NCBI RefSeq assembly: GCF_004368965.1
Contig: NZ_SORO01000005.1
Span: 1 to 54,453, forward strand
From: Leptospira meyeri
GTDB taxonomy: Bacteria > Spirochaetota > Leptospiria > Leptospirales > Leptospiraceae
Direction: 5' to 3'
DNA length: 54,453 nt
Shown one piece after another: positions 42,570-52,663 of this stretch (positions are counted from its first letter, which is position 1; each line of letters opens with the position of its first letter). Below the pieces are notes generated by a model, which saw only the letters and a list, made by a program, of their open reading frames with translations, was not told the origin of the DNA and made no database searches. The translations under genes were made by a program, and so were the position numbers.

Positions 42570-43901
42570 ATGAAATTATTTTTTTGTGATATATTAAAGA
42601 CAATTTTTGTAGCGATTTTATTTTCGATTTTTGTCCTATGCAACAAAACAGAACAAAAACCAGTGATCAATGAACATGCTAGCCATGAAACTAAAACGAG
42701 ACAATTACCAACCGAAGCCGTTAGGGATACAGACTTAGAAATATCAAACCAACTTACATTAAGCGAAAGAGAAATTAGAATGGCAGAAGTGGAAGCAGTT
42801 CCTGCAAAGAGAATACAGCTCACTTCTCAGCTGAAATCATTTGGGAAAATTCAAATCAATGAAGAAACTTATACAACTATCACGAGCAGAATTGATGGGT
42901 ATATCAACAAAATCTTTGCAAATTTTACAGGCGTAGAAGTAAAAAAGGGAGATCATATTCTCGAAATATACAGCCCGGATTTGATTCTTGCGCAAAATGA
43001 ATTATTATTATCTCAGGACATGGAGTCCATGCCTGATCTTGCCTCTTCTGCGAAGCAGAGACTTCTCAGATTAGGAATCACTGATTTACAAATTGAAAAT
43101 TTAATTAAAACAAAGAAGATTCAGGAAGGTGTAAAAATCTATTCTCCCGTTTCTGGAACCGTTATCGAAAAAATGGCTTTGGAAAAGGCAGCTGTAAAAC
43201 CCGGCGATACACTTTTTAAGTTATCAAACTTAGAGTCTGTTTGGGCAGAAATTGATATCTATGAATCAGAATATCCATTTATACGTTATGGGCAATCTGT
43301 CTCAATTACCGCCGAGAGTTTTCCAGGAGAAAAATTCAAAGGAAGAATTTGGCTCATTAAACCTGCGGTTTCAGAAGAATCCAGAACGATTAAAGTGATC
43401 GTGAATATTTCCAATAAAAATAGAAGATTGAAACCCGGTATGTATGTAAGTGCAAACATTAGCGTACCTGTTTTATCAAATGGAAAAGCGGCTCCTTCTG
43501 GTGTGGAAGGTAAATATACATGCCCCCAACATCCCGAAATCATTCGTGATACCCGAGGTCAATGTCCTATTTGCGGAATGACTCTAGTGCAAATTCCTAA
43601 GATTGATTTGGATGATAGGAATGCTAGTAAATATGTACTAGTAATTCCTGCGTCGGCTGTACTTGATACGGGAATTCGTAAAATCATTTACGTTGAAAAA
43701 TCTGCAGGAGTATATGAATCGCGAGAAATAATTCTAGGAGCAAAAGCTGGAGATTATTATCCCATCTTAGGTGGTCTGGAAGAAAATGAAAAGGTAGTAG
43801 TAAGGGGTACTTTTCTTTTGGATAGTCAGTTCCAAATCAAAGGTCTTCCAAGTGTTATGAATGAAACCGGCAAAAAACAAGATATAAAACATTCGCATTA
43901 A
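42570..43901 (+). CDS. CusB-type RND adaptor (pump 2) with C-terminal-half metal finger
   Basis: A 443-aa adaptor. Lipoprotein signal up to FVLC (Cys24), His-containing linker (NEHASHETKT), adaptor core (DGYINKIFANFTGVEVKKGD; IYSPVSGTVIEKMALEKAAVKPGD; LKPGMYVSANISVPV), and then YTCPQHPEIIRDTRGQCPIC at about 314-333, the same heavy-metal finger that is N-terminal in the first adaptor but inserted in the beta-barrel/membrane-proximal part here. The tail ends KKQDIKHSH. It is followed after 14 bp by pump 2. Translation starts behind the AGGAT repeat. Confidence 0.85.
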   Translation: MKLFFCDILKTIFVAILFSIFVLCNKTEQKPVINEHASHETKTRQLPTEAVRDTDLEISNQLTLSEREIRMAEVEAVPAKRIQLTSQLKSFGKIQINEETYTTITSRIDGYINKIFANFTGVEVKKGDHILEIYSPDLILAQNELLLSQDMESMPDLASSAKQRLLRLGITDLQIENLIKTKKIQEGVKIYSPVSGTVIEKMALEKAAVKPGDTLFKLSNLESVWAEIDIYESEYPFIRYGQSVSITAESFPGEKFKGRIWLIKPAVSEESRTIKVIVNISNKNRRLKPGMYVSANISVPVLSNGKAAPSGVEGKYTCPQHPEIIRDTRGQCPICGMTLVQIPKIDLDDRNASKYVLVIPASAVLDTGIRKIIYVEKSAGVYESREIILGAKAGDYYPILGGLEENEKVVVRGTFLLDSQFQIKGLPSVMNETGKKQDIKHSH

Positions 43902-43915
43902 GGTATTTAAAGAAA

Positions 43916-46900
43916 ATGAATCTATTAAATAAACTCATCGAATGGTGTCTTAAAAACGGATTTTTAGTTTCTCTTTTTGGTATTGCGATCGTAGGTGCAG
44001 GTTATTATGCAATGATCAATACTCCTGTGGATGCAATACCAGATATTGGTGAGAAACAGGTGATTGTATTTGCAGATTGGCCGGGTCGTTCGCCACAAGA
44101 TATTGATAATCAAGTGACATATCCGCTTTCTATTAGCCTTAGTGGAACTCCTGGAGTAAAAACAATTCGTTCCATGTCGGGACTTGGATTCTCCATGCTT
44201 TTTGTCATTTTTAAGGATGAAGTGGATTACTATTGGGCTAGGTCTCGTGTATTAGAAAGACTCAATGTAGCTCAACAAAGATTACCTGTCGGAGTGATTC
44301 CAGTTCTTGGTCCAGATGCAACTGCTCTGGGACAGGTATATTGGTACACAGTAGAAGCAGAAGGTTTTGATCTGGCGGAGTTACGTTCAGTTCAAGACTG
44401 GTTCATCCGTTATCAATTAAATTCTGTTGAAGGTGTCTCTGAAGTCGCAACAGTTGGAGGGTTTGTAAAACAATACCAGATCAATGTTAATCCAGATAAG
44501 CTCCGAGCTTACAAAGTTTCTCATATAGATTTATATGAATCTGTAATGCGTTCTAATCTCGATGTGAGTGCGAAGGTGATTGAAAAAGCTGGAATGGAAT
44601 ATTTCATTCGTGGTGTTGGGTTTATTAAGTCAATTGAAGATATTGAAAATATAGTAGTAAAGGAAGAAGAAGGCACTCCTGTCTTTGTTCGAAATGTTGC
44701 AACAGTAACAATAGGTCCTGATTTTAGAAGGGGTTCACTTGATAAAGGGGGAGTTGAAGCAGTTGGTGGCATTGTTCTTATGCGATATGGAGCCAATCCA
44801 CAAGAAGTAGTTGATGAAGTCAAAAAGAGAATCAATTTGATTTCAGTAAGCCTTCCTAAAAAAACTCTAGCGAATGGGAAAGTGTCCCAGGTAAAGATCG
44901 TTCCATTCTATGACAGGACAATTATTGTAAAGGAAACTTTAGATACTTTAAAAGATGCACTTTTGGAAGAATCAATTCTTTGTAGTATTGTAATTTTAGT
45001 TTTTCTAATGCATGTAAGAAGTACAATATCTGTTCTCGTTACATTTCCTTTAGCCTTTGCATTGTGCTTTATACTCATGTATTTTTTTAAAATTGATTCC
45101 AATATCATGTCGCTTGCAGGTCTAGCCATCGCAATAGGTGACGTGGGTGATATGGGCATTATAATGACAGAAAATATATACCGACATATAGCAAATGGAG
45201 ATAATCAAAAATCTCATTTTCAAAAAGTATATGAAGGTACAACTGAAGTTGCAGGAGCAATTATAACAGCAGTCTCAAATACAATATTTTCCTTTATCCC
45301 TGTTTTTTTTCTAACAGATCAAGAAGGTAAATTATTTCGTCCACTTGCATTTACAAAAACCTTTGCCATAAGTGCATCGGTAATATTAGCAATTACGGTT
45401 GTCCCCACGATTTGTTTGCATCTATTTAAACCTTCAAAATTCTCAAAGGAAATTTCTAGATTGATAGCTGCTGGAATTGGCTTTCTTTCAATTTTTATTT
45501 CAAAATTAGCTTTAACGCAATTAGATATCGGCAAATATTCAGGATGGCCAATCGCTATTACTATCGGTTGCATTATCGGATTACTCGTTAGCAGAATGTT
45601 GCAGGAAAAGTTTCTTCCTATGGAAGAAAATGGAGTCGCAAAATTTATTGGAAAATACTATTCCATTTCACTTCGCTGGGTTCTTGGGCATAAAATTGTT
45701 TTTATGATTTTACCGATTTTGATTTTGGTAACAGGAATCTCTATTTGGTCCAGGACAGGCAATGAATTTATGCCTCCCCTTGATGAAGGCTCTATTCTGT
45801 ATATGCCCACCTTACTGCCGCAAGCTGGACTCTCTGAAGCAGTATCAATAAATAGTAAACAAGATTTAGCGATTGGAGCTGTTCCTGAAGTTCACTCTGT
45901 TGTAGGGAAGATTGGTCGATCTGGATCAGCTCTCGACCCCGCTCCAATTAGCATGGTTGAAACTATAATCAATTTGAAACCTGAATCAGAGTGGAGGAAA
46001 ATTCCAGTGCAGAGGTGGTTTTCGGGATTACCAAAATTTTTGAAAGCACCGCTTGTTTTTCTTTTTCCGGAGGAAAGACAAATTACTAAAAATGAAATCC
46101 TAAAAGATATCCAAGAACGTTCTTCCATCCCAGGTGTAATTCCTACATTTCTACAACCAATTCAAGCTCGGATTGTCATGCTACAGACGGGATTTCGAGC
46201 AATGATGGGTGTGAAAATTTACGGTAAGGATTTGAAAGAAATCGAAAAGATCGGATTGCAGATGGAAGACATTCTGAAGTCAGTGCCTGGGACTGTAGAT
46301 GTGATTGCTGATAGAATCGTAGGGAAACCTTATTTGGAATTTAATATTGATAGAGTAAAGATTGCTAGGTATGGTATTAATATTAAAGATGTTCAGGATG
46401 CTATCGAAATTGCAATCGGTGGTATGAACGTCACTGAAACAGTAGAAGAAAGAGAAAGATATCCTGTCCAAATTCGCTACTTGAGAGAGTTCAGAAATGA
46501 TATTCCGGAACTTGAAAAAATATTCGTTCCTACTATTAATAAATCTACGCAAATACCTTTATCTCAATTGGTAACCATAAAAAGTGTTTTAGGTCCGCAA
46601 GAAATCAAAGGTGAGAAGGGATTGCTTACCGGTTATGTGACTTTGAATACTCGAGACAGAGATGAAATTGGTGTTGTAGAAGATGCCGAAAAGGCTCTTC
46701 AAGGTGCGTTGCGTGCTGGTCACTTAATCATACCTGCCGGTTATTATTGGGAATGGTCTGGTCAGTTTGAGAATCAAAGACGAGCAACAGCTCGAATGAA
46801 AATCGTAATTCCTGTTTGTTTATTTCTTATGTTTTTGATGTTATATATGGGTTTTGAAAGAAAGTGGATCGCCTTCATTATTTATTTTGGAGTCCTTGTA

Positions 46901-47314
46901 TCCGCATCTGGTGGATTCATAATGCTTTCCTTATGGCATGTAAATTTATCTGTTGCAGTTTGGGTCGGATTTCTAGTTCTCTTTGGTGTAGTGGATGATG
47001 ATGGAGTTGTCATCTCTACTTACCTCGAAAGCATATTTAAAAATGCAAAATTCAATAATATAGATGAAATTCGAGAAGCAGTTTTGCAGGGAGGGTTGAA
47101 AAGAATTCGTCCCTGTCTAATGACCGCAGCTACTACAATTTTTGGACTTGCCCCTATTTTTTGGTCAAATGGAAGGGGATCTGATATCATGCAACCAATG
47201 GCAATACCATCGGTCGGTGGAATGTTGATCAGCATAGTAACACTATTCATTGTTCCATGTTTATTTTGCGCGGTCGAAGAATGGAAATGGAAAAGAAGCG
47301 GAGTGACAAATTAA
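43916..47314 (+). CDS. CusA/CzcA-family heavy-metal RND pump (pump 2)
   Basis: An 1132-aa HME-type RND pump homologous to pump 1: DAIPDIGEKQVIVFADWPGRSPQDIDNQVTYPL, AGLAIAIGDVGDMGIIMTENIYRH in TM4, EFMPPLDEGSILYMPTLLP and VLFGVVDDDGVVISTYLES in the late TM bundle. The last motif (DDDG) differs from the AETG of pump 1, so the two pumps probably differ in cation preference. No OMF gene accompanies it. The stop is 3 bp before the P-type ATPase gene, which forms an operon with it. Confidence 0.9.
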   Translation: MNLLNKLIEWCLKNGFLVSLFGIAIVGAGYYAMINTPVDAIPDIGEKQVIVFADWPGRSPQDIDNQVTYPLSISLSGTPGVKTIRSMSGLGFSMLFVIFKDEVDYYWARSRVLERLNVAQQRLPVGVIPVLGPDATALGQVYWYTVEAEGFDLAELRSVQDWFIRYQLNSVEGVSEVATVGGFVKQYQINVNPDKLRAYKVSHIDLYESVMRSNLDVSAKVIEKAGMEYFIRGVGFIKSIEDIENIVVKEEEGTPVFVRNVATVTIGPDFRRGSLDKGGVEAVGGIVLMRYGANPQEVVDEVKKRINLISVSLPKKTLANGKVSQVKIVPFYDRTIIVKETLDTLKDALLEESILCSIVILVFLMHVRSTISVLVTFPLAFALCFILMYFFKIDSNIMSLAGLAIAIGDVGDMGIIMTENIYRHIANGDNQKSHFQKVYEGTTEVAGAIITAVSNTIFSFIPVFFLTDQEGKLFRPLAFTKTFAISASVILAITVVPTICLHLFKPSKFSKEISRLIAAGIGFLSIFISKLALTQLDIGKYSGWPIAITIGCIIGLLVSRMLQEKFLPMEENGVAKFIGKYYSISLRWVLGHKIVFMILPILILVTGISIWSRTGNEFMPPLDEGSILYMPTLLPQAGLSEAVSINSKQDLAIGAVPEVHSVVGKIGRSGSALDPAPISMVETIINLKPESEWRKIPVQRWFSGLPKFLKAPLVFLFPEERQITKNEILKDIQERSSIPGVIPTFLQPIQARIVMLQTGFRAMMGVKIYGKDLKEIEKIGLQMEDILKSVPGTVDVIADRIVGKPYLEFNIDRVKIARYGINIKDVQDAIEIAIGGMNVTETVEERERYPVQIRYLREFRNDIPELEKIFVPTINKSTQIPLSQLVTIKSVLGPQEIKGEKGLLTGYVTLNTRDRDEIGVVEDAEKALQGALRAGHLIIPAGYYWEWSGQFENQRRATARMKIVIPVCLFLMFLMLYMGFERKWIAFIIYFGVLVSASGGFIMLSLWHVNLSVAVWVGFLVLFGVVDDDGVVISTYLESIFKNAKFNNIDEIREAVLQGGLKRIRPCLMTAATTIFGLAPIFWSNGRGSDIMQPMAIPSVGGMLISIVTLFIVPCLFCAVEEWKWKRSGVTN

Positions 47315-47317
47315 AGT

Positions 47318-50008
47318 ATGGAATGGTACGCAAATACAGTTGAATCTATTTTAGTTGAATTGCGTTGCACTTTGCAAGGGCTGACTAGAGATGAAGTCAT
47401 TGAAAGACAAAAAGAGTTTGGCAAAAATACGCTTAAAGAAGGAAAGAAGGTTTCTGGATTTCAAATATTTATTTCACAATTCACAAGTTTAATTATTTGG
47501 ATTTTAATTGGATCTGCTTTTCTCTCTGGATTTCTCGGCGAATATATTGATAGTATTGTTATTATCTCAATTGTAGTTTTAAATGGAATTCTTGGTTTCT
47601 ATCAAGAATACAATGCTGAAAAATCTATGGAAGCATTGAAAAAAATGACTACACCTCATGCTAAAGTTTTAAGAGATGGAGATATTAAATCTATTCCTAA
47701 TCTAGAAGTTGTCCCCGGTGATATTATAGAGCTTGAGTCAGGTGACATCATACCTGCTGATGCAAGGATAATCTCAAGTTCAGAATTGAAAACCAACGAA
47801 GCTCCATTGACTGGAGAATCTGTTGCTGTTTCTAAAAACAATCATTCGTTATCTGGCACTGGTTTATCGATAGGTGAAAGAAAAAATATGCTTCATCTAG
47901 GAACAACTATTGTTACAGGAACAGCTAGGGCAATCGTCGTTGCAACGGGAATGAAGTCTGAAATCGGAAACATTGCACAGATGTTAGATGAAAATATTGA
48001 AGAGGAAACTCCATTACAATTGAAAATTAAGGAGTTCGGTAAATTCCTTTTACTGTTTTGTCTCGGTGTTGTTTTCTTATTATTTATTATTGGAGTTCTT
48101 AGGCAGATTCCGTTAATTACTCTTATTCTTACTTCAGTTAGTTTAGCCGTTGCTGCTATCCCAGAAGGTTTGCCTGCAATCATTACAGTGGCTTTATCTC
48201 TAGGTGTCGTGAGAATGTCAAAAAAAAATGCTCTAGTAAGGAAATTGTCCTCAGTTGAAACTTTAGGCTCGGCAAGCGTAATATGTACTGATAAAACTGG
48301 GACTCTTACTGTTGGACAAATGACTGTTAAATCTATATTTACGAACAGTGAAGTTTTTCAGATCACTGGAAGCGGATATAATCCGGAAGGAGAAATTACC
48401 GATTTAGAAGGTCAGATTAAATCGAAAGATCGAATTCCTGAAATTCTTGGTTCTTGCATGATACTTTGCAATAATTCGCATCTTTCTAATGAAAACGGAG
48501 AATGGATCAGTATTGGTGATCCAACGGAAACAGCTCTTCTGACATTGGCAACAAAACTTGGATTCAATTTTGAAGCTTGTAACAAAGAATGGGAAAGAGT
48601 TTCTGAAATCCCATTTGATTCAGATAGAAAAATGCAGTCCGTAATCTGTATAAATTCGAATCAAGTAAATCACTCATTTGTAAAAGGGGCACCTGATATA
48701 ATACTTAAGAGGTGTAAAGATATCCAAACAGACCAGGGAATTTTTCCACTTACTTCGGAAATCAGGTCCAAAATCGAATCGCAATCCAAAGAATTTGCAA
48801 ATCAATCTTTGCGTCTATTAGGGTTTGCTTATAAAGCAATAGATTCAGTAACTAATGGTAATCAAGATACTCTACCGGAAGATGATTTGGTCTTTCTTGG
48901 ATTGACCGGAATGATTGATCCACCGAGAGCAGAGGTAAAGGAAGCAATCCGTAAATGCAATCGAGCTGGAATAAAAGTAGTCATGATTACCGGCGATCAT
49001 CCTGATACTGCATTTGCAATCGCGAAAGATTTAAATATTGCATCTGATAAAAAACAGGTTCTGACTCCTTCTGAATTAGACACAATGGATGAAAAGGCTT
49101 TAGAAAAATCAGTTCGAGAAATATGTGTCTATGCCCGAGTATCCGCAAAACATAAGAGCCGAATTGTAAAGGCTTGGAAGTCTCAAAACGTCATCGTAGC
49201 AATGACTGGTGATGGTGTTAATGATGCACCAGCGATTAAGGCAGCCAATATAGGGATTGCGATGGGAAAGAATGGTACAGAAGTAACAAAACAAGCTTCT
49301 GATTTAATTTTAAATGACGATAATTTTGCTACGATAGTAAATGCAATTGAGGAAGGGAGGGGAATCTATAATAATATTAGAAAGACATTGCAATATTTAT
49401 TATCTGGAAATATAGCTGAATTATTAGTAATGCTATTCTGCATATTAATCGGTCTTCCAATTCCCCTTTTACCAGTGCATTTACTTTGGATCAACCTCGT
49501 AACTGATGGACTTCCAGCATTATTTCTTGCATCAGATCCGATAGATACGGACGTGATGGAAGCACAACCCAAATCAAGCACAGAGAATCTCATCAATAAA
49601 GATTTTATAACTAATATGTGCCTAACAGGAGTATTAACTTCTTTAACTACTTTGGGAGTATACTTGTATGGATTGGAATATGAATCGGAAGAAATTGCAA
49701 GAACTCATGCTTTTGCAGTACTCGTTTTTATAGAATTATTTCGTTCTCTTTCCATTAGAAGTGAGAAACCAATTTGGAGAACTAATTTATTTGGCAATAT
49801 GAAATTACTAATATTGATTCTAATAACAGCAAGTGTACAGATTTTTGGTCATCATAGTGAATTTTTCCGGAGTATTCTCAAAACCTCTATTCTGGATTGG
49901 GTAGATTGCTTTATGCTTTTAGGTGTCTCTATTGTTCCAATCTTCATACTGGAAATGTATAAGGTTGCCATTTCGAAAATCAAAAGCGATAATAAAGTAT
50001 TTTCTTGA
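47318..50008 (+). CDS. P2A-type (Ca2+-ATPase-like) P-type ATPase
   Basis: An 896-aa P-type ATPase. It has the N-terminal cation-ATPase domain (TLQGLTRDEVIERQKEFGKN), the actuator TGES loop (APLTGESVAVSK), TM4 AVAAIPEGLPAIITVALSLG (PEGLP, Ca2+-type site 2), the phosphorylation site CTDKTGTLTVGQM (Asp about residue 325), KGAPD, and MTGDGVNDAPAI. PEGLP and the overall length make it a P2A (SERCA/PMR1-like) pump for Ca2+ or Mn2+, not a P1B heavy-metal pump. It is the third gene of the pump-2 operon, which is an unusual place; a divalent-metal detoxification role is possible. It starts 3 bp after the RND stop. Confidence 0.9.
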   Translation: MEWYANTVESILVELRCTLQGLTRDEVIERQKEFGKNTLKEGKKVSGFQIFISQFTSLIIWILIGSAFLSGFLGEYIDSIVIISIVVLNGILGFYQEYNAEKSMEALKKMTTPHAKVLRDGDIKSIPNLEVVPGDIIELESGDIIPADARIISSSELKTNEAPLTGESVAVSKNNHSLSGTGLSIGERKNMLHLGTTIVTGTARAIVVATGMKSEIGNIAQMLDENIEEETPLQLKIKEFGKFLLLFCLGVVFLLFIIGVLRQIPLITLILTSVSLAVAAIPEGLPAIITVALSLGVVRMSKKNALVRKLSSVETLGSASVICTDKTGTLTVGQMTVKSIFTNSEVFQITGSGYNPEGEITDLEGQIKSKDRIPEILGSCMILCNNSHLSNENGEWISIGDPTETALLTLATKLGFNFEACNKEWERVSEIPFDSDRKMQSVICINSNQVNHSFVKGAPDIILKRCKDIQTDQGIFPLTSEIRSKIESQSKEFANQSLRLLGFAYKAIDSVTNGNQDTLPEDDLVFLGLTGMIDPPRAEVKEAIRKCNRAGIKVVMITGDHPDTAFAIAKDLNIASDKKQVLTPSELDTMDEKALEKSVREICVYARVSAKHKSRIVKAWKSQNVIVAMTGDGVNDAPAIKAANIGIAMGKNGTEVTKQASDLILNDDNFATIVNAIEEGRGIYNNIRKTLQYLLSGNIAELLVMLFCILIGLPIPLLPVHLLWINLVTDGLPALFLASDPIDTDVMEAQPKSSTENLINKDFITNMCLTGVLTSLTTLGVYLYGLEYESEEIARTHAFAVLVFIELFRSLSIRSEKPIWRTNLFGNMKLLILILITASVQIFGHHSEFFRSILKTSILDWVDCFMLLGVSIVPIFILEMYKVAISKIKSDNKVFS

Positions 50009-50083
50009 AGTCAGAAGGGGAACTCTCGGTTGATCATTCACATGAAATCAACCAATTTCGACAATCATCTAAGAAGGTAGAAT

Positions 50084-52417
50084 ATGAAAGTTAAAGACAT
50101 CGTTTGTGGCATGGACATAGAATCAGAAACTTCAAATTTCAAACAGGTTTTTGAAAAAAAGAAATATTTCTTTTGCAGTGAAAAATGTATGACCAAATTT
50201 TTAGAAAGTCCTACAAGTTATATATTTAAGGAATTAGCTGTAAAAGATATCCCTCCATTTCATGACCAAACCTTGCATAGTATTTCTACACAAGAGAAAA
50301 AAAATCATCCAGTCCAATATACCTGCCCGATGCATCCTGAAATAATTCAAAGTGTTCCAGGAAGCTGCCCGAAATGTGGCATGACCTTAGAGCCAGTTAT
50401 TACTAGCGGTGAAAAGGCTGATGATTCAGAATACAAATCTATGAAGTTAAGATTCATAGTAAGTTCAATTTTTACGGTTCCTATTTTTTTAAGCGCAATG
50501 AGCGATCTCATTTCATTCTTAAATCTTTCCAATTTTCTTGGAGCCAACAATGTGAATTGGATGCAAATGCTTTTTAGTATTCCCGTCGTTTTTTGGGGAG
50601 GTTGGCCGTTTCTTGTTCGCGCTTATCTTTCGATTATAAATCAAAGTGCCAATATGTTTACATTAATCGCCATCGGAACTTTGTCTGCTTTCTTCTATAG
50701 TTTGATTGCTCTCTTATTTCCGGGATTACTGCCAGTTGCATTCCAAGGACATGGGGGTATGACATTCTTATATTTTGAAGCTGCTGCTGTAATCACTACA
50801 TTAGTGTTACTCGGTCAAGTTTTGGAATTAAAGGCACGCACGCAAACAGGTGCTGCAATTCGTTCGTTACTTGCCCTTACACCGCCAACTGCTACGAAAA
50901 TAACGGAATCAGGCGACGAAGTTGTGGCATTGAAATCTTTACTTACTGGTGATCAAATTCGAGTAAAACCTGGGGAAAAAATCCCGGTAGATGGTTTAAT
51001 TTTAGAAGGATCAAGTGATGTTGATGAATCAATGATAAGCGGAGAACCTCTAGCAATTTCCAAAGTAGCAGGGGATAAAGTGATTGGAGGAACAGTCAAC
51101 GGGGAAGGCAGTTTCATTTTACAGGCAGAAAAAGTAGGTGAAGATACCGTTTTGTCGAGAATTATTAAAATGGTGAATGATGCACAAAGGTCTCGTGCTC
51201 CAATTCAAAAACTTGCTGATATAACATCTGCATGGTTTGTTCCTTTAGTTTTATTGATTTCAATTTCTACATTTATCGGTTGGTATCTTTTAGGGCCCGA
51301 ACCAAAACTTTCCTACGGATTCGTGAATGCTGTCGCTGTTTTAATTATCGCATGCCCTTGTGCATTAGGTCTTGCAACACCAATTTCTATTATGGTTTCG
51401 GCTGGCCGTGGAGCATCCGAAGGTGTCTTATTTAAGGATGCTGCACAACTTGAAATATTGCATAAAATAAATACTTTATTTGTGGATAAAACTGGAACCT
51501 TAACTGAAGGGAAACCCGTTTTAACAGAGATAATCCCATTAAATGGAAGAAAAGAGAATGAGTTACTCGCTATTGCCGCAAGTATAGAGTCGAACAGCGA
51601 ACATCCTTTAGCTCTTGCGATAGTCCAGAAAGCAAAATTAGATAAATTAGAATTAACCAAGGTCACAGATTTTTCTGCAATGGCAGGTAAGGCTGCAAAA
51701 GGAAAGATAGGTGACAGTATGTATTTTGTCGGATCAGAAGATATTTTTACAGAAAATCTCTCTAAAGAATTTGCAGATAAAGTGAATGAGATTCGCGAAG
51801 ACGGTTCAACTGTTGTTTTCCTTTCAAAAGAACAAGTGCCCATTGGAATATTTGTAATTCGTGATAAAATAAAACCTAATACTCCAGCAGCAATCACGGA
51901 ACTGCAATCTCTCGGAATAGAGATAGTAATGCTGACGGGAGATAATCTAAAGACTGCCCAGCACGTTTCCAAAACTCTTGGGATAACAAGAATTCATGCA
52001 GGGGTGCTACCTGAAGATAAAAAAAAATTTATCGACGAAGAAAAGAAAAAAGGGAGGAAAATTGCGATGGCTGGTGATGGTATTAATGATGCTCCTGCTC
52101 TAGCATTAGCTGACGTCGGAATTGCAATGGGAAATGGAACCGATATCGCAATGGAAAGTGCTGGAATTACCTTGATAAAAGGAGACCTTTCTGGTATAGC
52201 TCGTGCAATTAAATTGAGTCGAGCAACGTTTCTGAATATAAAGCAGAACATTTTTTTTGCATTTGCTTATAATGTTATCGGAATACCTATAGCAGCAGGA
52301 TTATTATATCCGTTCTTTGAAATGTTGTTAAATCCAATGATTGCCGCACTTGCCATGAGTTTAAGTTCGATATCTGTAATAGGTAACGCATTAAGATTAA
52401 AAGTTATGAATGTGTAG
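50084..52417 (+). CDS. copA: Cu+/Ag+-translocating P1B-type ATPase
   Basis: A 777-aa copper ATPase. The N-terminus has a TRASH/YHS-like finger ([30 protein letters not shown]) and then the heavy-metal finger [20 protein letters not shown], instead of the ferredoxin-like HMA domains of standard CopA. Core motifs are [11 protein letters not shown] (actuator), [15 protein letters not shown] (CPC, TM metal site, about 422-426), [13 protein letters not shown] (phosphorylated Asp about 468), [10 protein letters not shown] (HP motif) and [11 protein letters not shown]. It exports Cu+ or Ag+ from the cytoplasm to the periplasm, where the RND pumps remove it. It is the last gene of the metal island; a 75-bp gap precedes it. 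Confidence 0.9.
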   Translation: MKVKDIVCGMDIESETSNFKQVFEKKKYFFCSEKCMTKFLESPTSYIFKELAVKDIPPFHDQTLHSISTQEKKNHPVQYTCPMHPEIIQSVPGSCPKCGMTLEPVITSGEKADDSEYKSMKLRFIVSSIFTVPIFLSAMSDLISFLNLSNFLGANNVNWMQMLFSIPVVFWGGWPFLVRAYLSIINQSANMFTLIAIGTLSAFFYSLIALLFPGLLPVAFQGHGGMTFLYFEAAAVITTLVLLGQVLELKARTQTGAAIRSLLALTPPTATKITESGDEVVALKSLLTGDQIRVKPGEKIPVDGLILEGSSDVDESMISGEPLAISKVAGDKVIGGTVNGEGSFILQAEKVGEDTVLSRIIKMVNDAQRSRAPIQKLADITSAWFVPLVLLISISTFIGWYLLGPEPKLSYGFVNAVAVLIIACPCALGLATPISIMVSAGRGASEGVLFKDAAQLEILHKINTLFVDKTGTLTEGKPVLTEIIPLNGRKENELLAIAASIESNSEHPLALAIVQKAKLDKLELTKVTDFSAMAGKAAKGKIGDSMYFVGSEDIFTENLSKEFADKVNEIREDGSTVVFLSKEQVPIGIFVIRDKIKPNTPAAITELQSLGIEIVMLTGDNLKTAQHVSKTLGITRIHAGVLPEDKKKFIDEEKKKGRKIAMAGDGINDAPALALADVGIAMGNGTDIAMESAGITLIKGDLSGIARAIKLSRATFLNIKQNIFFAFAYNVIGIPIAAGLLYPFFEMLLNPMIAALAMSLSSISVIGNALRLKVMNV

Positions 52418-52663
52418 GTTCTTAAACTATCTTTCAAATGGATTTTTTATCAATAGGATGCTGATCAAGGGCAACCTGCATACGTTTTCGGAACATTTAC
52501 ATAATGCTTTAATTCAGATTCTCCTTGACTCACATAACTTAGAAAAAATTGGGATCTCATCAATTACTTGCTTCTTCCCTTACAAATTGATCTCAATACA
52601 TCCTTTACACACTAGATTTTAATTCTTCGATCCAGAACACGATGTACACACCAGGGGTGTGTC

